Source: Cyanophora paradoxa
Lineage: Eukaryota; Glaucocystophyceae; Cyanophorales; Cyanophoraceae
DNA: 64,000 bases
Direction: 5' to 3'
NCBI GenBank assembly: GCA_004431415.1
Contig: QPMI01000163.1
Span: 62,001 to 126,000, forward strand
The translations under genes were made by a program, and so were the position numbers. The notes beneath the pieces are model-generated. The model was not told the DNA's origin. It saw only the letters and a program-made list of their open reading frames with translations, and did not search any database. Shown here one piece after another: positions 9,773 to 21,570 of the stretch (position 1 is its first letter; each line of letters opens with the position of its first letter).

Positions 9773-12700
9773 ATGACGGCGCATACGGTGCGAGAGCCGG
9801 CCCGCTCCCCGCCGAAGATCTGCGCCCCAATAGCTGGCCGCCGTAGCCCCGCACCCCTTTTCGCGCTGACGAAAGCTTCAGAGGAGCTCCTGGTGGGGGA
9901 CGTTGTCGTCGTACAGCGCGGCAGCAGCTCAAAGTGCAACACGGGGCTGTCTCGCGTGTCGCAGGTGAGCCTGTTTTCCGATGTACTAGCTAGCGATGTA
10001 GATGAAACTTGTGTATTAAGCTCTCTGACGCGGCCTCACAGGTCCTGAGGAACGGCCGGGTCGTCTTGGAGAATGATGAGGACGGCCAGAACTCCTTCTG
10101 CCCGTCCGAGGTCGTCTTGGTCCCATCTGAAGGTAAGTTTCCTCGGCGCCTTTGCTTCCGCGACCTCACACGGGCCGTCCAGCCGCGGCTACTCGTCGCC
10201 GGATTGCGGCATTAAGCGGCGCGTACGAAAGCGAGTGTGAGAGGCTCGACATCGCACCGCATCCGACTGTAAGGGAGATTCTTAACACTGCTGGCCAGCA
10301 AGCGCGGTGCACCTGGAGCCCCCCCTCCGCGCTATGTACTGACCGCCTCGACGCCGCAGCGCGCCGTCGAATATCGACTTGAGCCGCCAGCAGCTGGGGG
10401 ATAAAGATGCGATAGCGTTGAGCGTTGTGTTCAAGGACCTCACGCGACTGGAGTCGCTTGACCTCTCTTTCAACCACATCGGGTGCGGGAACCCTCTGGG
10501 CGCTCGCCCCCGGCGCCTACGTAACCGCGCGTTCCATTTTTTTCTTCACGCAGCGTCTTGGGGTGCAAGGAACTTGCGCGCTCGCTGGAGGGCTGCCAGG
10601 TTGACGTCCTCAACTTGTCCAACAACCTGCTCGAGAAGGAGGGTCCGTGCGACGAATGCAGCGCGGGCGCGCCTGCACCGATGCGCCGCGCCGCGCCGCG
10701 CCGTGCCGCGCAGGGCTGGCGGAGATCGCGCAGTGCGTGCGGTGCCGGGTGCTGGACGCGTCGGGGAACCGTGTGCGGGCGACGGAGGGCCTGGCGCCGC
10801 TGGCGCCCAGCCTCGAGGAGCTCCTCCTCGACGACAACCCCTTCACCTACCTCTCCGCTGACAGCTTCGGTGCGCCGCGCCGCGCCGCGCCATGCTGCGC
10901 CCCTGCCGCTCCTGCGCGGCGTGCGACGCGGCGGCAGGGGCGCTGGGGCGGCTGCGGGTGCTCTCGGCGTGCGCGACGGGCGTGAACAACCTGTGGACGA
11001 CGGTGGCCGCCCTGCAGCGTATGCCCGCCCTCCAAGAGCTCCGCCTCCAGCGGCCCCAGCCCCCGGCCCCGCCGCCCGCCCCCTCCTCCCCGCTCACCCC
11101 GGCGGCGGCGGCGGCACCCTCGGCGATCTCTTCGATGGTTCCGTCCGCGGACGCCGTGACTCCGCCGAACGGGGCGCCGTCGGACGCCGCCTCGTCGCCC
11201 GGGGCCGCCGGCGGCGGGCTCGCCGCCTCCTCGGACGAGAGCCCCGAGGGGGCGCCCGGGCCCTCCTCCTCCGCCCACTGGGGGCCCCCCTCGCCCCCGG
11301 CGGGGGAGGCGGCGGAGGGACCTTCTCCGGCGGGGGCGGGGGCGGGGTGGCCGGCGGCGGCCTCGTGGGAGGAGGAGCAGACGCCGCCGAACGCGGCGCC
11401 CGGGGAGGGCGGGGAGGCGGAGGAGGTCGACCTGGCGGCGGCCATGGCGATCGCGGCGGACGACGGCTCCGACGCCGAGCTCCCCGACGCCGACCTCGCC
11501 CTCGACGACCCCGCCCGGGCGCCCCGCCCGGCCCCGCCCCGGGCCCCGCCGCCCCCGCCCCGCCGGCTCCTCCGTGGGGCGGGGCGGGGGCCGGGCGGGG
11601 GCCGGGTGCACGCCGGTGTGCGGGCAGCCGCACTACCGGGAGTTCGTGCTGGCGGGGGTGCCCCAGCTCCGCCTCCTCGACGGGCGCGAGGCGGCCCCGG
11701 GCGAGCGCGAGGCCGCCGTGGAGGCCTACCGCGCCGCCTTCGAGCCCCTCGCCAACGGCCGCTCCTCCCGCCCCTCCCTCTTCCGCCTCGTCGCCCTCCG
11801 CGAGCTCGGCGCCCGCTCCCGCGACACCCGCCCCGCCCCGAGCCCCGTTCCCGCCCCGCACCAGCCCCCCGCCCTTCCGCCCTCGCCCCAGCCCCAGGAG
11901 CCGCCGGCGCCGCTGTCGGCGGCAGCGGTGGCGGAGGTGGGGGCGCTGCCGCTGGGGGCGGCGGCCTCGTCGCTGATGCCGCTGCCGCCGCTGGCGGGCT
12001 ACGAGGGGTCGGACGCGGGGAGCCCGTCCTCCGCCGGCAACTCCCCCTCCTGCTTCCCCGCCGCCGCCTGCTTCCGCCGCCTCCGCCACGCCGCCCTGCC
12101 CCCGGGCCGCCTCCCCCGCCCCGCCGTGCCCCACCTCGACCCGCCCCGGCCCCATCGCCATTCCCCGCCCTCGTTCCGCCCCCGCCCCCGCCCCGGAACC
12201 CCTCCCGGGGCCCTCCCCACCGGAGACGCCCGGCCCCGGGCCCTCGTCGCCTCCGCCGCCCCCGCGCCGGCCGGCCCGTCTGCGGCGGACCCGTGCCGAA
12301 CGAGGAGGTGGGGCCTCCTGGATGCGGCGGGGGAGGCGGGCGCGTGCACGCCGGCCGGCTTCCAGCGGAGCGCGTGCGCTGCGCTCCAGGGGAGCGCGTG
12401 GCGGCCGGCGGCGAGCCTGATGAGCCCGCCGGCCCGCTACCGGCCGCGTCAGTTCGAGTACCACCCCGCCATCCCCGAGTACATGGTGCGAGCGCCGCCC
12501 TCCCGCCCCGCCCCGCCGCCCGCCCCCGACGCAGGCGCGCGCGCCCCGCAGGTCTTCGGGACGCTGAGCGGGGACGTGGTCGTCGTGAACCACCACACGA
12601 GCCGCGTGATCGGGCAGGTGCGGCCGGCGGCGAGCCCGCCCCACTCCATCCTGGGCCTCTGCTGGTTCCACTCGGCCTCGTCGACGCGCTTCATCGCGGG

Positions 12701-13540
12701 GTCGGACAACGGGGCCATCCAGCTCTACGAGCTCTCGGTGGTGAAGGGCGGGGTGGGGAGCGTGGGGCCGGGGGGCCCCGCCCCGGGCTCCATCGTGCCG
12801 CGGCACAAGTACCAGGACTTTGAGCAGCTGACCTCGGTCCACGTCAACGCCACCGACGACGTCCGCCCGCCCGCCCCGCCCCGCCCCGAGGCGCGCCCTC
12901 ACGCAGCCCCCCGCAGCTCTTCCTCGCCTCGGGCTACTCGAACCACGTGGGGCTCTACGACGTGAGCACGGGGCGGCGGCTGCAGCTCTTCAACGACCTC
13001 CACACGGAGCACATCAACGTGCTCAAGTTCGCGAACCACGCGCCGGCCCTCTTCGCCACCTCCTCCTTCGACCGGGACATCAAGCTCTGGGACCTCCGCG
13101 ACGGCTGCTCCCGCCCCATCTACACGCGCCAGTCGGACCGCGGCAACGTGATGGTCTGCTTCTCGCCGGACGACCAGTACCTGCTCGCCTCGGCGATCGA
13201 CAACGAGGTGCGGCAGTACGTGGCCGCCGACGGCCGCCTCCACCTCCAGCTCGACCTCGAGAAGACAGGCTCCCTCCACAACTACACCCGCTCCTACTAC
13301 ATGAACGGCCGCGACTACATCATCTCCGGCTCCTGCGAGGAGTCGGTCGTCCGCGTGCACTGCGCCCGCACGGGGCGCGCCCTGCGGGACGTGCCGCTGG
13401 ACAACGCCCGCTCCTCCGCCTCGCTCTACGTGCAGTCGCTGCGCGGCGACCCCTTCGCCCCCTTCGAGTTCTCCGTCCTCGTCGCCTACAACCGCTCCTC
13501 CCCGCCCCCCGAGATCGTCAAGATCTCCCTCCTCTCCTGA
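9773..13540 (+). CDS. Leucine-rich-repeat and WD40 protein
   Basis: Combines an N-terminal LRR domain with C-terminal WD40 repeats, an arrangement shared with plant LRR/transducin proteins and, broadly, LRWD1. Early exons join in phase: 9773-9964, 10042-10132, 10183-10306, 10360-10482, 10554-10642, 10714-10869 and from 10938. LRR segments: LTRLESLDLSFNHIG, VDVLNLSNNLLEKE, CRVLDASGNRVRA and SLEELLLDDNPF, then the cap-like PQLRLLDGREA near 11660. A long Pro/Ala/acidic linker (about 11040-11520) separates these from the WD40 part: VFGTLSGDVVVVNHH, ILGLCWFHS, FIAGSDNGAIQLYEL, LFLASGYSNHVGLYDV (exon from 12917), FATSSFDRDIKLWDLRDG and YIISGSCEESVVRVH. The stop is TGA at 13538. Probably a scaffold; partners are unknown. 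Exon borders between 11500 and 12900 are approximate. The ATG at 9773 is the first in frame and is not independently confirmed. Confidence 0.8.
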
Positions 13541-13960
13541 CCCGCCCCGCCCTCCCTCGACGGCCCCCCGGCGCCCTATACATAGCCAGCTGGACAGGGA
13601 CAGGTGGCCCCAGCAGGCCGCGCCGAAGCCCAGGAAACAGGCCCTCAAGCCTGCTCGCTCCACTGCTGAGTCTCTGATCGCTCGCACACTTTCTGTCATA
13701 ATTTTGTTCGTGTACATTACCGATAATCCTCGCGCTAGCCCTAGATCTACAGACAGTTCGTATATGTGTAATTTCCTTGAAAAGAAAGCCTCTTATCGTT
13801 CTGCCGCGGCCACTGACCACGATCATGGGATCCGCGACTAAGGGAAGCCCCGCGGGGCGGTGTTTGTCTACTAGTCTAGCCTAGTAGGCCGCGGGCTAGG
13901 AGAAGCGCTATTTGACTAGGTGGGCATCCCCAGCCGTGCCCTCTTCAACGAGGGCGGCGC
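13541..13960. other. Convergent 3' region
   Basis: 420 bp between two stop codons, the LRR-WD40 gene on plus and the coiled-coil gene on minus. It is AT-richer around 13690-13790. CTAG/TAGC words cluster near 13870. No gene seen. Confidence 0.5.
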
Positions 13961-16001
13961 CTACATCGGGGCGGCCTTCTTGCCGCCCTTGGACTTCTTG
14001 GAGGCGGCGGCCTCCTTGCCCTTGGCCTTGCCGCCGGCCTTGGGGGCCGCCGCCACCTCCGCCGCCCCCGCCGCCCCCGCCGCCGCCGCCTGCTCCTGGT
14101 CCGAGGCCGCCGGCGAGGTCGGGCCCTCGGGGAGGACCGCCGCCCTCGCCTCCCCCGCCGTCGGCACAGCTGCCGGCGTTGCCGGCGCCGCCGCCGGCTG
14201 AGTGATGGCGGGAGACGTGACTGGCTGCGGGGCGCCCGCGGGGCTACAAGGCTTGGGCGAGGATGTGAAAGCCTGCGGGGGCGCGGCGGGGGCGCCGGGC
14301 TGCCCCGCGGGAGGGCCTGCGCGGGGCCGCCGCGTTGCCGCCGCCGGTCGCCTGCCTGCCGCGGACGGCGGGGCCGTGCTCGGGGCAGTTCGGGTTCGTG
14401 CACGCCTGGACCGCCGTCGCAGCCGGCGGGGCCCCGCCCGACGCTCCCGCCCGCCCCGCCGCCGCCGCCGCTGCCGGAGCGACCGCTGCCAGTGTCGGCG
14501 CCGCCGCCGCCGCGGGAGTCGAGGGAGGAGCCGGGTGCGCGGCGGGCTGTGCGGCGGGGCCGTGGCTGGAGGGCCGCTCGGCGGGGCGGTCGGGGACGGG
14601 GGCACGGGGCCGGGAGCGGGGCGGTCGGGGAGGGGGCACGGGGGCGGGGAGCGGGGCGGGGGCGGGGCGCGGGGAGAGGGGCCGGGCGCCGGAGGCGGCG
14701 AGGGCGGCGTCGAGGCGCAGGCGCGTCTCGCTGTGCGCCGCCAGCTCGACCTGCAGCTGCGCGTACGCCTGTGCGCCGGCCCTCACGGGAAGAAGAGGGG
14801 GAATCGGGGAGGGGCGGGGGGGCGGGGTGCGGGCCTGGACGTAGGCCGTGTAATAGGAGTCGCGGGAGGCCTGGAGGCGCTCGAGGGTGCCCTTGGCCTC
14901 CGCCAGGCCCTTGCGCAGCAGCGCCACGTACTCGATCACCTTGCGCCCGGGTGTCACCGGCCCGGCCTTCATATTCGACTTCGAGGCTTCAAGCTAGCAG
15001 GCCGGGCTAGGATCGCAATCTGGGATCACCTTGCGGAGGTCCCGCTGCGTCGCCTCGAGCTCCTGCTGGCCCCGCCCCCGCTCCGCCTCGGCCTGCTCCG
15101 CCCGCATCGCCAGCGCCCGCATCGCCTTCTCCGCTGCCGCCTGCTGCATCACCAGCTTCGCGATCTCCGCCGCGCTCTCCGTCTGCGCGCGGCGGCCGGG
15201 GCGGTGGGCGCGGGGCGGTGGGCGGTGGGCGGGGGAGGACGGACGGCGGCCTCCTCGTGCTGGCGGAGCTGCTCGCGCAGGCCGGCCTCGGCCTCCGCGG
15301 CGCGCCGCAGCGCCGAGGCGACCTGCTCCTCCGCGTGCCCCGCGATCCGCAGCACGTCCCCCGCCCGGCCCCGCACGCTCTCAGCCAGCAGCCCCCGCGC
15401 CTCGTCCCGCTCCCTCCGCGCCTCGTCCCGCTCCCGCTCCGCCGCCTCCGCTCGCGCCTCGAGCTCCCGCGCCCCGCGCGCCCGCGCCGCGAGGGCCGAG
15501 AGGCCCTCGAGGGAGCTCTTCAGCGCCACCGATTGCTCCGTCGTGAGGCCTTCGAGCGCCGCGTGGATCTCCCGCCACTGCCGGTTCCAGCGCCCCCGCG
15601 TCCGCGGCGTGTAGCTGACCACCCGCTTCGAGTTACGCGGCGAGTCGGCCGCCTTGCCCTGCTCCCAGCTCTCCGAAATCGCTTGCATCGACTTCGACAC
15701 CGCTTTCTCCTTGAGCTCCTCGTGCAGCGCGCTGCGCTCGCGCTCGATACGGGCAGGTGGCAGGCGCGGGCAGCCCGCACCACAGATGCCCGTAGAGGCA
15801 GGAGAGCTCGACGCTCTTCAGGACGTTTGTCATGAGGCTCTCTAATTCGGCGTCGTTGGAGCTGAGCCTTGAGCGGAGCTGCCCGATCTCTGCCTCGATG
15901 CTTTCGCGCGGACTGAAAACGCGGCTGATGGATCTGAACCTCGCGCTGAGATCCGAAGCTGGGCTTTCGGCCCTCTCAGGCGCCCACAGCTCGTTATCCA
16001 T
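13961..16001 (-). CDS. Coiled-coil protein with Lys/Ala-rich tail
   Basis: Unrecognised family. The ATG at 16001 gives MDNELWAPERAESP, then ESIEAEIGQLRSRLSSNDAE. After an intron near 15760 comes ERERSALHEELKEKAV and a conserved-looking block, SYTPRTRGRWNRQWREIHAA (near 15580). A long heptad region follows (AEAAERERDEARRERDEARG, LRRAAEAEAGLREQL, AEKAMRALAMRAEQAEAERG). A later exon (about 14835-14970) holds TPGRKVIEYVALLRKGLAEA and RDSYYTAYV, then AYAQLQVELAAHSETRLRLD near 14720. The C-terminus is Ala-rich and ends GKAKGKEAAASKKSKGGKK. It is probably a structural or scaffold protein. The start codon is 192 bp from the divergent TBCD start. Intron borders in the Ala-rich part are uncertain. Confidence 0.6.
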
Positions 16002-16193
16002 TTCGACTCGGCTGGTGCTGGCGACCTCGTAACGCACGCCCGACCGGCGGCGCGCTCTTCCGGCGGCTGGTTATAGCGCTGCTTGGTGTAAGAAAGTTGC
16101 GAAACGCTATCGGTGGTGGCTGCGCGTCCCAGCTAGGAGTCAGATCCGGAGGTGAGCGACTACCCCCCTGCGTTGCAACTGGCCCCTTCGACC

Positions 16194-19100
16194 ATGGAGC
16201 CGCGGGAGCCAGCGCCAGACGTGTTGGACGCAGATGATGGTGGAGAGGCGGTAGAAGAGCCCGGGGAGGACGAGGACGATGCCTGCGGGTTCAAGTCGTT
16301 CGTGGAGGAGTCTGCGCAGCTCCTGCAGCTCGTGGGCGAGCTGCCGACGTCCAGGGAGGAGTCTACAGCCGAGAAGATCTGCGCAATAGTACGCAACGCG
16401 CACCGCACGCCCGCACGGGCGCCGGCAGGCCGCAGCCGGGCCCGCGCGCCGCCGCCGTGCCCTGCGCAGCGCAGCTTGGCGCGCGTTCGGCTCATGCTTC
16501 GCTGTGCGCAGCTCGATAAGTATCAGGAGCAGCCCCAGCTGCTGGACCCGCACCTGGAGACGATTTTGGCGGGGACGATGGCTCGCGTGAAGCGCCGGGA
16601 CGTGCCCGCGGACGTGCTCCCGCGCCTGTTTCGGGTGGTGTACCACATCACGAAGGTCCGCGGCTACAAGACGTGCGGTGCGGCGCGGCGGGCGGGGCGC
16701 AGAGGGGCGGGGCCCGAGGCGGGCGGCAGTGCGCTTCTTCCCGCACGAGGTGGCGGACCTTGAGCGGACGGTGCTTGAGCTGGAGGGGCGGAGCGCGGGG
16801 GCGCACGGGGAGTGGGAGGCGCGCTACGTGCTGCTCCTCTGGCTCTCCATCCTCGTCATCATCCCCTTCGACCTCGCCTCCGTCGACTCCTCCCTCGTCC
16901 GCCCCGCCCCCCGCCGCGCCTCCCCCCGCCCCCGAGCCGCCGGGCGCGCGCCAGGGCGGCGGCGAGGCGGGCGGGGCCGGGGCCGGGGCGGGACGGTGGT
17001 GGAGCGCATCCTCGCCATCGGGCGGGGGCGCTCGCCGAGGCGGGGCCCACACGCGAGGCTGCCGCCCTCCTCCTCGCCAGGATCCTCACCCGGTGCCCCG
17101 CCCCCGCCATCGCCTGCGCCCCCGGCCGACGCGGCGGGGCGCGGCAGGCCCGACGTGCAGAAGGAGCGGCTCGAGGCCTTCTTCGAGTGGGCGCGGGGCG
17201 TCCTCGCGGGGGCCGCCGAGCCCGGCGCCTCGCCCTTCGTTGCCGCCGGCGTCCTCTCGACGCTCGCCGGCGTCTTTAAGGCCGGCCACAGGCGCGACCT
17301 CGCGCCCCTCGCCCCCGCCCTCCTCGGGCCCGTGCTGGCCGCCGGCGGGGCGGGCGGGGGCGCGGCGGGGGGCATCCTGCAGCGCAAGCTCGCCGCCAAG
17401 GTCGCCCAGCGCCTCGCCCTCGCCCACCTGCCCCCGCGCCTCGCCCCCTGGCGCTACCAGCGCGGTCCGCCCCGCCCGCCCTCCCCGCCGCCCCGCCCTG
17501 CCCCGCTCGCCCCGCTCACCGCGCACCGGCAGGGAGCCGCTCGCTGCTGCAGTCGCTGAGTGGCGCGGCATCGGCGGCGGCGGCGGCGGCGGGCCCGTCG
17601 GCGGGGGTGGGGGCGGCAGAGGGAGGGAGGAGGAGGAGTGGGAGGTGGCGGGGGAGGTGGAGGAGGTGCTGGGCATCCTCCTCGACGCCCTCCGCGACCG
17701 CGACACCGTCCGCCCCGCCCCGCCCGCGCATCCCGCCCCGCCTCACGCCGGGGCCGCAGGTGGTGCGCTGGAGCGCGGCGAAGGGCGTGGGGCGGGTGGC
17801 GGCGCGCCTGCCGCCGGCCCTCGCCGACGACGTCGTCCGCTCCGTCCTCGACCTCCTCGCCCCCGCCGAGGGTCCCGCCCCCTCCTCCCGCCACCGCCCG
17901 CCGTCCCCGCTCACGGCGCGCAGGCGAGGGGGCCTGGCACGGGGGCTGCCTGGCGCTGGGGGAGCTGGCGCGGCGGGGGGCGCTGCTGCCGGGGCGCCTC
18001 GCGGAGGCCCTCCCCCGCCTCCTCCGCGCCCTCGAGTACGACGAGCTGCGGGGCGCCCACAGCGTCGGCGCCCACGTCCGCGACGCCGCCTGCTACGTCT
18101 GCTGGGCCTTCGCCCGCGCCTACGAGCCCGCCCTCATGCACGAGCACCTCCGCGCCCTCGCCGCCGCCCTCCTCGCCTGCGCCGTCTTCGACCGCGAGGT
18201 CAACTGCCGCCGCGCCGCCGCCGCCGCCTTCCAGGCACGCGACGCCTTGTCCCCCCCGCCCGCCGGCGCCCTCGCGCGGCTCGGGGCTGAGGGCGCGGCG
18301 CAGGAGAACGTGGGGCGGCAGGGGGCCTTCCCCCACGGGATCGAGATCGTGACGGCGGCGGACTACTACTCGGTGGGCCCCCGCCCCTCGGCCTTCACGC
18401 TCGTGGCCCCGGCAATCGCGCGCTTCGAGGAGTACCGGGGGCCCCTCGCGGAGCACCTGGTGCGGCGCAAGGTGCCCCACTGGGACCCCGCCGTCCGCGA
18501 CCTCGCCGCCCGCGCCCTCGGCCGCATCGCGCCCCTCGACCCCGCCCTCTTCGCCGCCCACGTCCTCCCCAACCTCGTCCGCCCCCGCGCCCCGCGCCCC
18601 CCGCGCCCCCCGCGCCCCCCGACGCCCCGCCGCAGGTGCCCCGCTGCGTCTCGGCGGAGCTGAGCGAGCGGCACGGGGCGGCGCTGGCGGTGGCCGAGGT
18701 GGTCCTCGCCCTGTGCGCGGGGGCCGCCGGGCCCGAGGCGCTGCCCGAGGCGCTGCGGGGGGAGGTGCCCGAGATCGTGGCCCGGGTGGAGGCGGCGCGG
18801 CTCTACCGGGGGCGGGGCGGGGAGATCATGCGCGCCGCCGTGTGCCGCCTCGTGGAGTGCGTGGCGCTGGCCGGCCTCCCGCTGCACGAGAAGGCGCGGG
18901 CCCAGATGCTCGCCACCATCGACGAGTGCGCGCGGCACCCGAACGTCCGCATCGCCACCCGCGCCGTCGCCGCCTGCCGCGCCTTCTCCGCCCGCTACCT
19001 CGCCCCGGCGCCGTGCGCACCAAACCGCCCCCGACCGCTCCGGGGCCGCTGACGGGGCCGCCAGGGACGCGGCCGTGCCCGAGAAGGTCCTCCAGCGGAC

Positions 19101-21017
19101 CACCGACCGGTGCGCCGCGCCGCCCGCCGCCGCGCCGCCAGCCGATGGCGCCCGGCAGCTTCCTGGAGGTGGTGGAGCGGGACGAGAACGCGGCGGCGCG
19201 GCGGGGCATCGCCCTGGCGCTGGGGCCCTCCCGCGGCCCCTCCTCGTGCCCCGCCTCGCCGCGCTGCTCCCGGCGCTCTGCCGGGCGACGGCCGTCGAGG
19301 AGGTCGCCGAGCGGCGGGACGCGGAGAGCCGGCGCAGCGCCGTCCACGCCCTCGTCGCCGTCTGCTGCACCGTCGGCGTCGACCGCCCCGACGGCCCGCC
19401 CCGCCCCCGCCCGCCCCGCCATCCCCGCCCCGCCGGCCTGACGCTCGGGCGGGGCGCGCAGGGCTGAGCGGGGAGCAGGCGGGGGCGGCGGGGGCGGCGC
19501 TGCTGGGGGCGCTGGGGGACTACAGCGTGGACAGCCGGGGCGACGTGGGCTCCTGGGTGCGCGAGGCGGCGATGGCGGGGCTCGAGCGCCTCCTGCTGCT
19601 CCTCGCGGCGCCGGCCTCCCGCCTCGGGCCGCCCCCGCCGGGCCTCGTGCAAGACGCCTTCGGCGCCCTCCTCAAGCAGCTCGCCGAGAAGATCGACCGC
19701 GTCCGGTGCCCCCCGCCCGCTCCCCTCCCATCCGTCGTGCTGCTGACGCCGGCCTGGGCAGGCGGGTGGCGGGGGAGGTGCTCCACCGGCTGCTGCACGC
19801 GCGGGAGCCGGCGGTGCCGGGCGTGCCCCACCGCGCCGAGCTCGAGGAGATCTTCCCCGCGTGCGCCCCGCCCGCCCCCCGTCCCGCGCGCCCCCACACG
19901 GGGGGGCAGGGAGGAGTGCGGGCCCGGGGCCGGCATGAACTGGGCGGCCCCCGGGGCGACCTTCCCGCGGGTGGTGCGGGCGCTGGCGCTCCCCGCGTAC
20001 GCGTCCCCCGTGCTCTCGGGGCTCGTCGTCTCCGTGGGCGGCCTCACCGAGTCTCTCGTCCGCCACTCCTGGGCCGCCCTCGCCGCCCACGCCGCCGCCG
20101 CCGCCGCCCGCTCCCCCGACGGCCCCGCCGTGCGCCCGCCCCGGCGCGGCGCGGGGCACGGGGGGGCGGGTGTGAGGCGGGGCGGGGCGGGGCAGGGGGC
20201 GGCGGGGCGGCTGGCGGGGTCGCTGGTGGAGGTGCTGGAGCGGCACGCGGGGACGAGCGCCTCGTCGTCCCCGCCTTCAAGGCCCCGCCCCCGCCACCCG
20301 CCCCGGGCCCCCTCCTCCAGCCGACCCTCCGCCCCGCAGACGCTCGACCTGCTGCTCACGGGCCACCACCTCGACGCGCTGCCGGCGGCGGGGGCGGCGG
20401 GGGTAGCGGAGCGGGTGCGGCGCGAGGTCGCCGCCTCGAAGGAGATCGTCAAGTGCATGGCCGCCGCCCCCGTGTCCGCCCTGCCCCGCCCCGCCCCGCC
20501 TCCACCCCCGCGCACGCGAGCGGGGGCGGCGGGCAGGCTGGCGGGCCTGCTGCGGTTCGAGGAGCCGGCGCGCGGGGCGGCGCTGGCGGGGCTGCTGGGG
20601 CTCCTGCGGGGCCGCTTCCCCAAGGCCCGGCGCCTCGCCGCCGCCGAGCTGGTCGCCCGCTTCGAGGCCCCGACGGCCCCGCCCCGCCCGCCGCCCGCGA
20701 GCGCGTCGTCGCCGCCCTCCTCGCCACCGACTGGCCCGCCCGCTGCCCGCCCCGCCCGCCCGCCCCGTCCGCCCCCTCTCACTCCCGGGGCGGCAGGGAT
20801 AAGCCGCTGGCGGAGACGCGGGGGGCGGCCGACGAGCTGTACGCGATGCTCGGCGTCGAGCGGCCCAAGGCAGCGCCCAAGGCCGACGCCGCCCCCGCCC
20901 GCCCCGCCGCCCCCAAGGACGAGTCCTACACAGGTGCACGTCGACCCTCCCGCCTCCCTCCCGCCTCCAGGCGACGGTAACGCCCCTGCAGACCTCGTCA
21001 AGGAGATGGGGTACTGA
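16194..21017 (+). CDS. TBCD: Tubulin-specific chaperone D (tubulin cofactor D)
   Basis: HEAT/ARM-repeat chaperone that binds beta-tubulin and works with cofactors A, C and E to assemble alpha/beta-tubulin dimers in the cytosol. Recognised by strong blocks in the family order: GFKSFVEESAQLLQLV; LDKYQEQPQLLDPHLE; YVLLLWLSILVIIPFDL; VRWSAAKGVGRVAARLP; AWHGGCLALGELARRG; NVRDAACYVCWAFARAYEP (here VRDAACYVCWAFARAYEPAL); NCRRAAAAAFQ, then ENVGRQGAFPHGIEIVTAAD; LRGDVGSWVREAAM-type block near 19545; and VPHRAELEEIFP. The start is the ATG at 16194, after which a Glu/Asp-rich leader runs; the last exon ends LVKEMGY at 21017. More than ten introns are inferred, mostly 50-90 bp and C-rich. Exact junctions in the 18600-20900 part are less sure. 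Its presence is consistent with a microtubule-rich, possibly flagellate cell. Confidence 0.93.
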
Positions 21018-21570
21018 GTCGACTGGTCAACGCCCGCATCGCTGCACCAGCTTATAGCGCTATAGCTAGCGAATAACAAGCGCTGCAGCTAAGCTTCCCG
21101 GTTTCTTCCCCCCCCCCGCCCTCCTTCCCCCCTCTCAAGAAAGCTCTACCCCTGATTCCAAGAAAAAAGCAAGCAAACTTTGCTGCAGCACACCAGCGCC
21201 TTCAGCAACGCTGTCTGACCGAGCGGGATATCCACAATCTGCAGAATCCGCCCCGCCCCTGCGGGTTGCCGAAAGTAGCGACTCAAGCTGACGTGACCTT
21301 CAGCGCCTGGGAGAAGCTGAGGCCTGAGCTGAGCCTGAGAGTCATCAGCCTGACATGCTCGGCGGTCGCGTTGCCATAGTTCCCAGTTGTAGGTAGCAAG
21401 GCGTTTCGCGCATGGCAACGCGGGTGCGGTCTTAGCTGCGCATATCTGTAGCGCGGAATCATTAGCTAACCTCATGCGCCTGCAGAGTGTGCAGACGTGG
21501 TCCGCTCTGGCAGCCCCAGCACCGCGCGCCCAGCCCCTCTCACTCATCCGCCAGGTTCCCCCCGGCGAGC
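21018..21570. other. Intergenic region upstream of 21571 gene
   Basis: 553 bp between two plus-strand genes. It contains ATAGCGCTATAGCTAGC near 21055, a C-tract near 21110 and moderate-GC sequence that probably includes the next promoter. A minus-strand open frame here has no family pattern and is ignored. Confidence 0.45.

Noticed and set aside
18366-20246. Minus-strand 626-codon frame
   Set aside because: It overlaps clear TBCD homology on plus.
21146-21547. Minus-strand 133-codon frame
   Set aside because: No homology pattern, lies in a likely promoter region.
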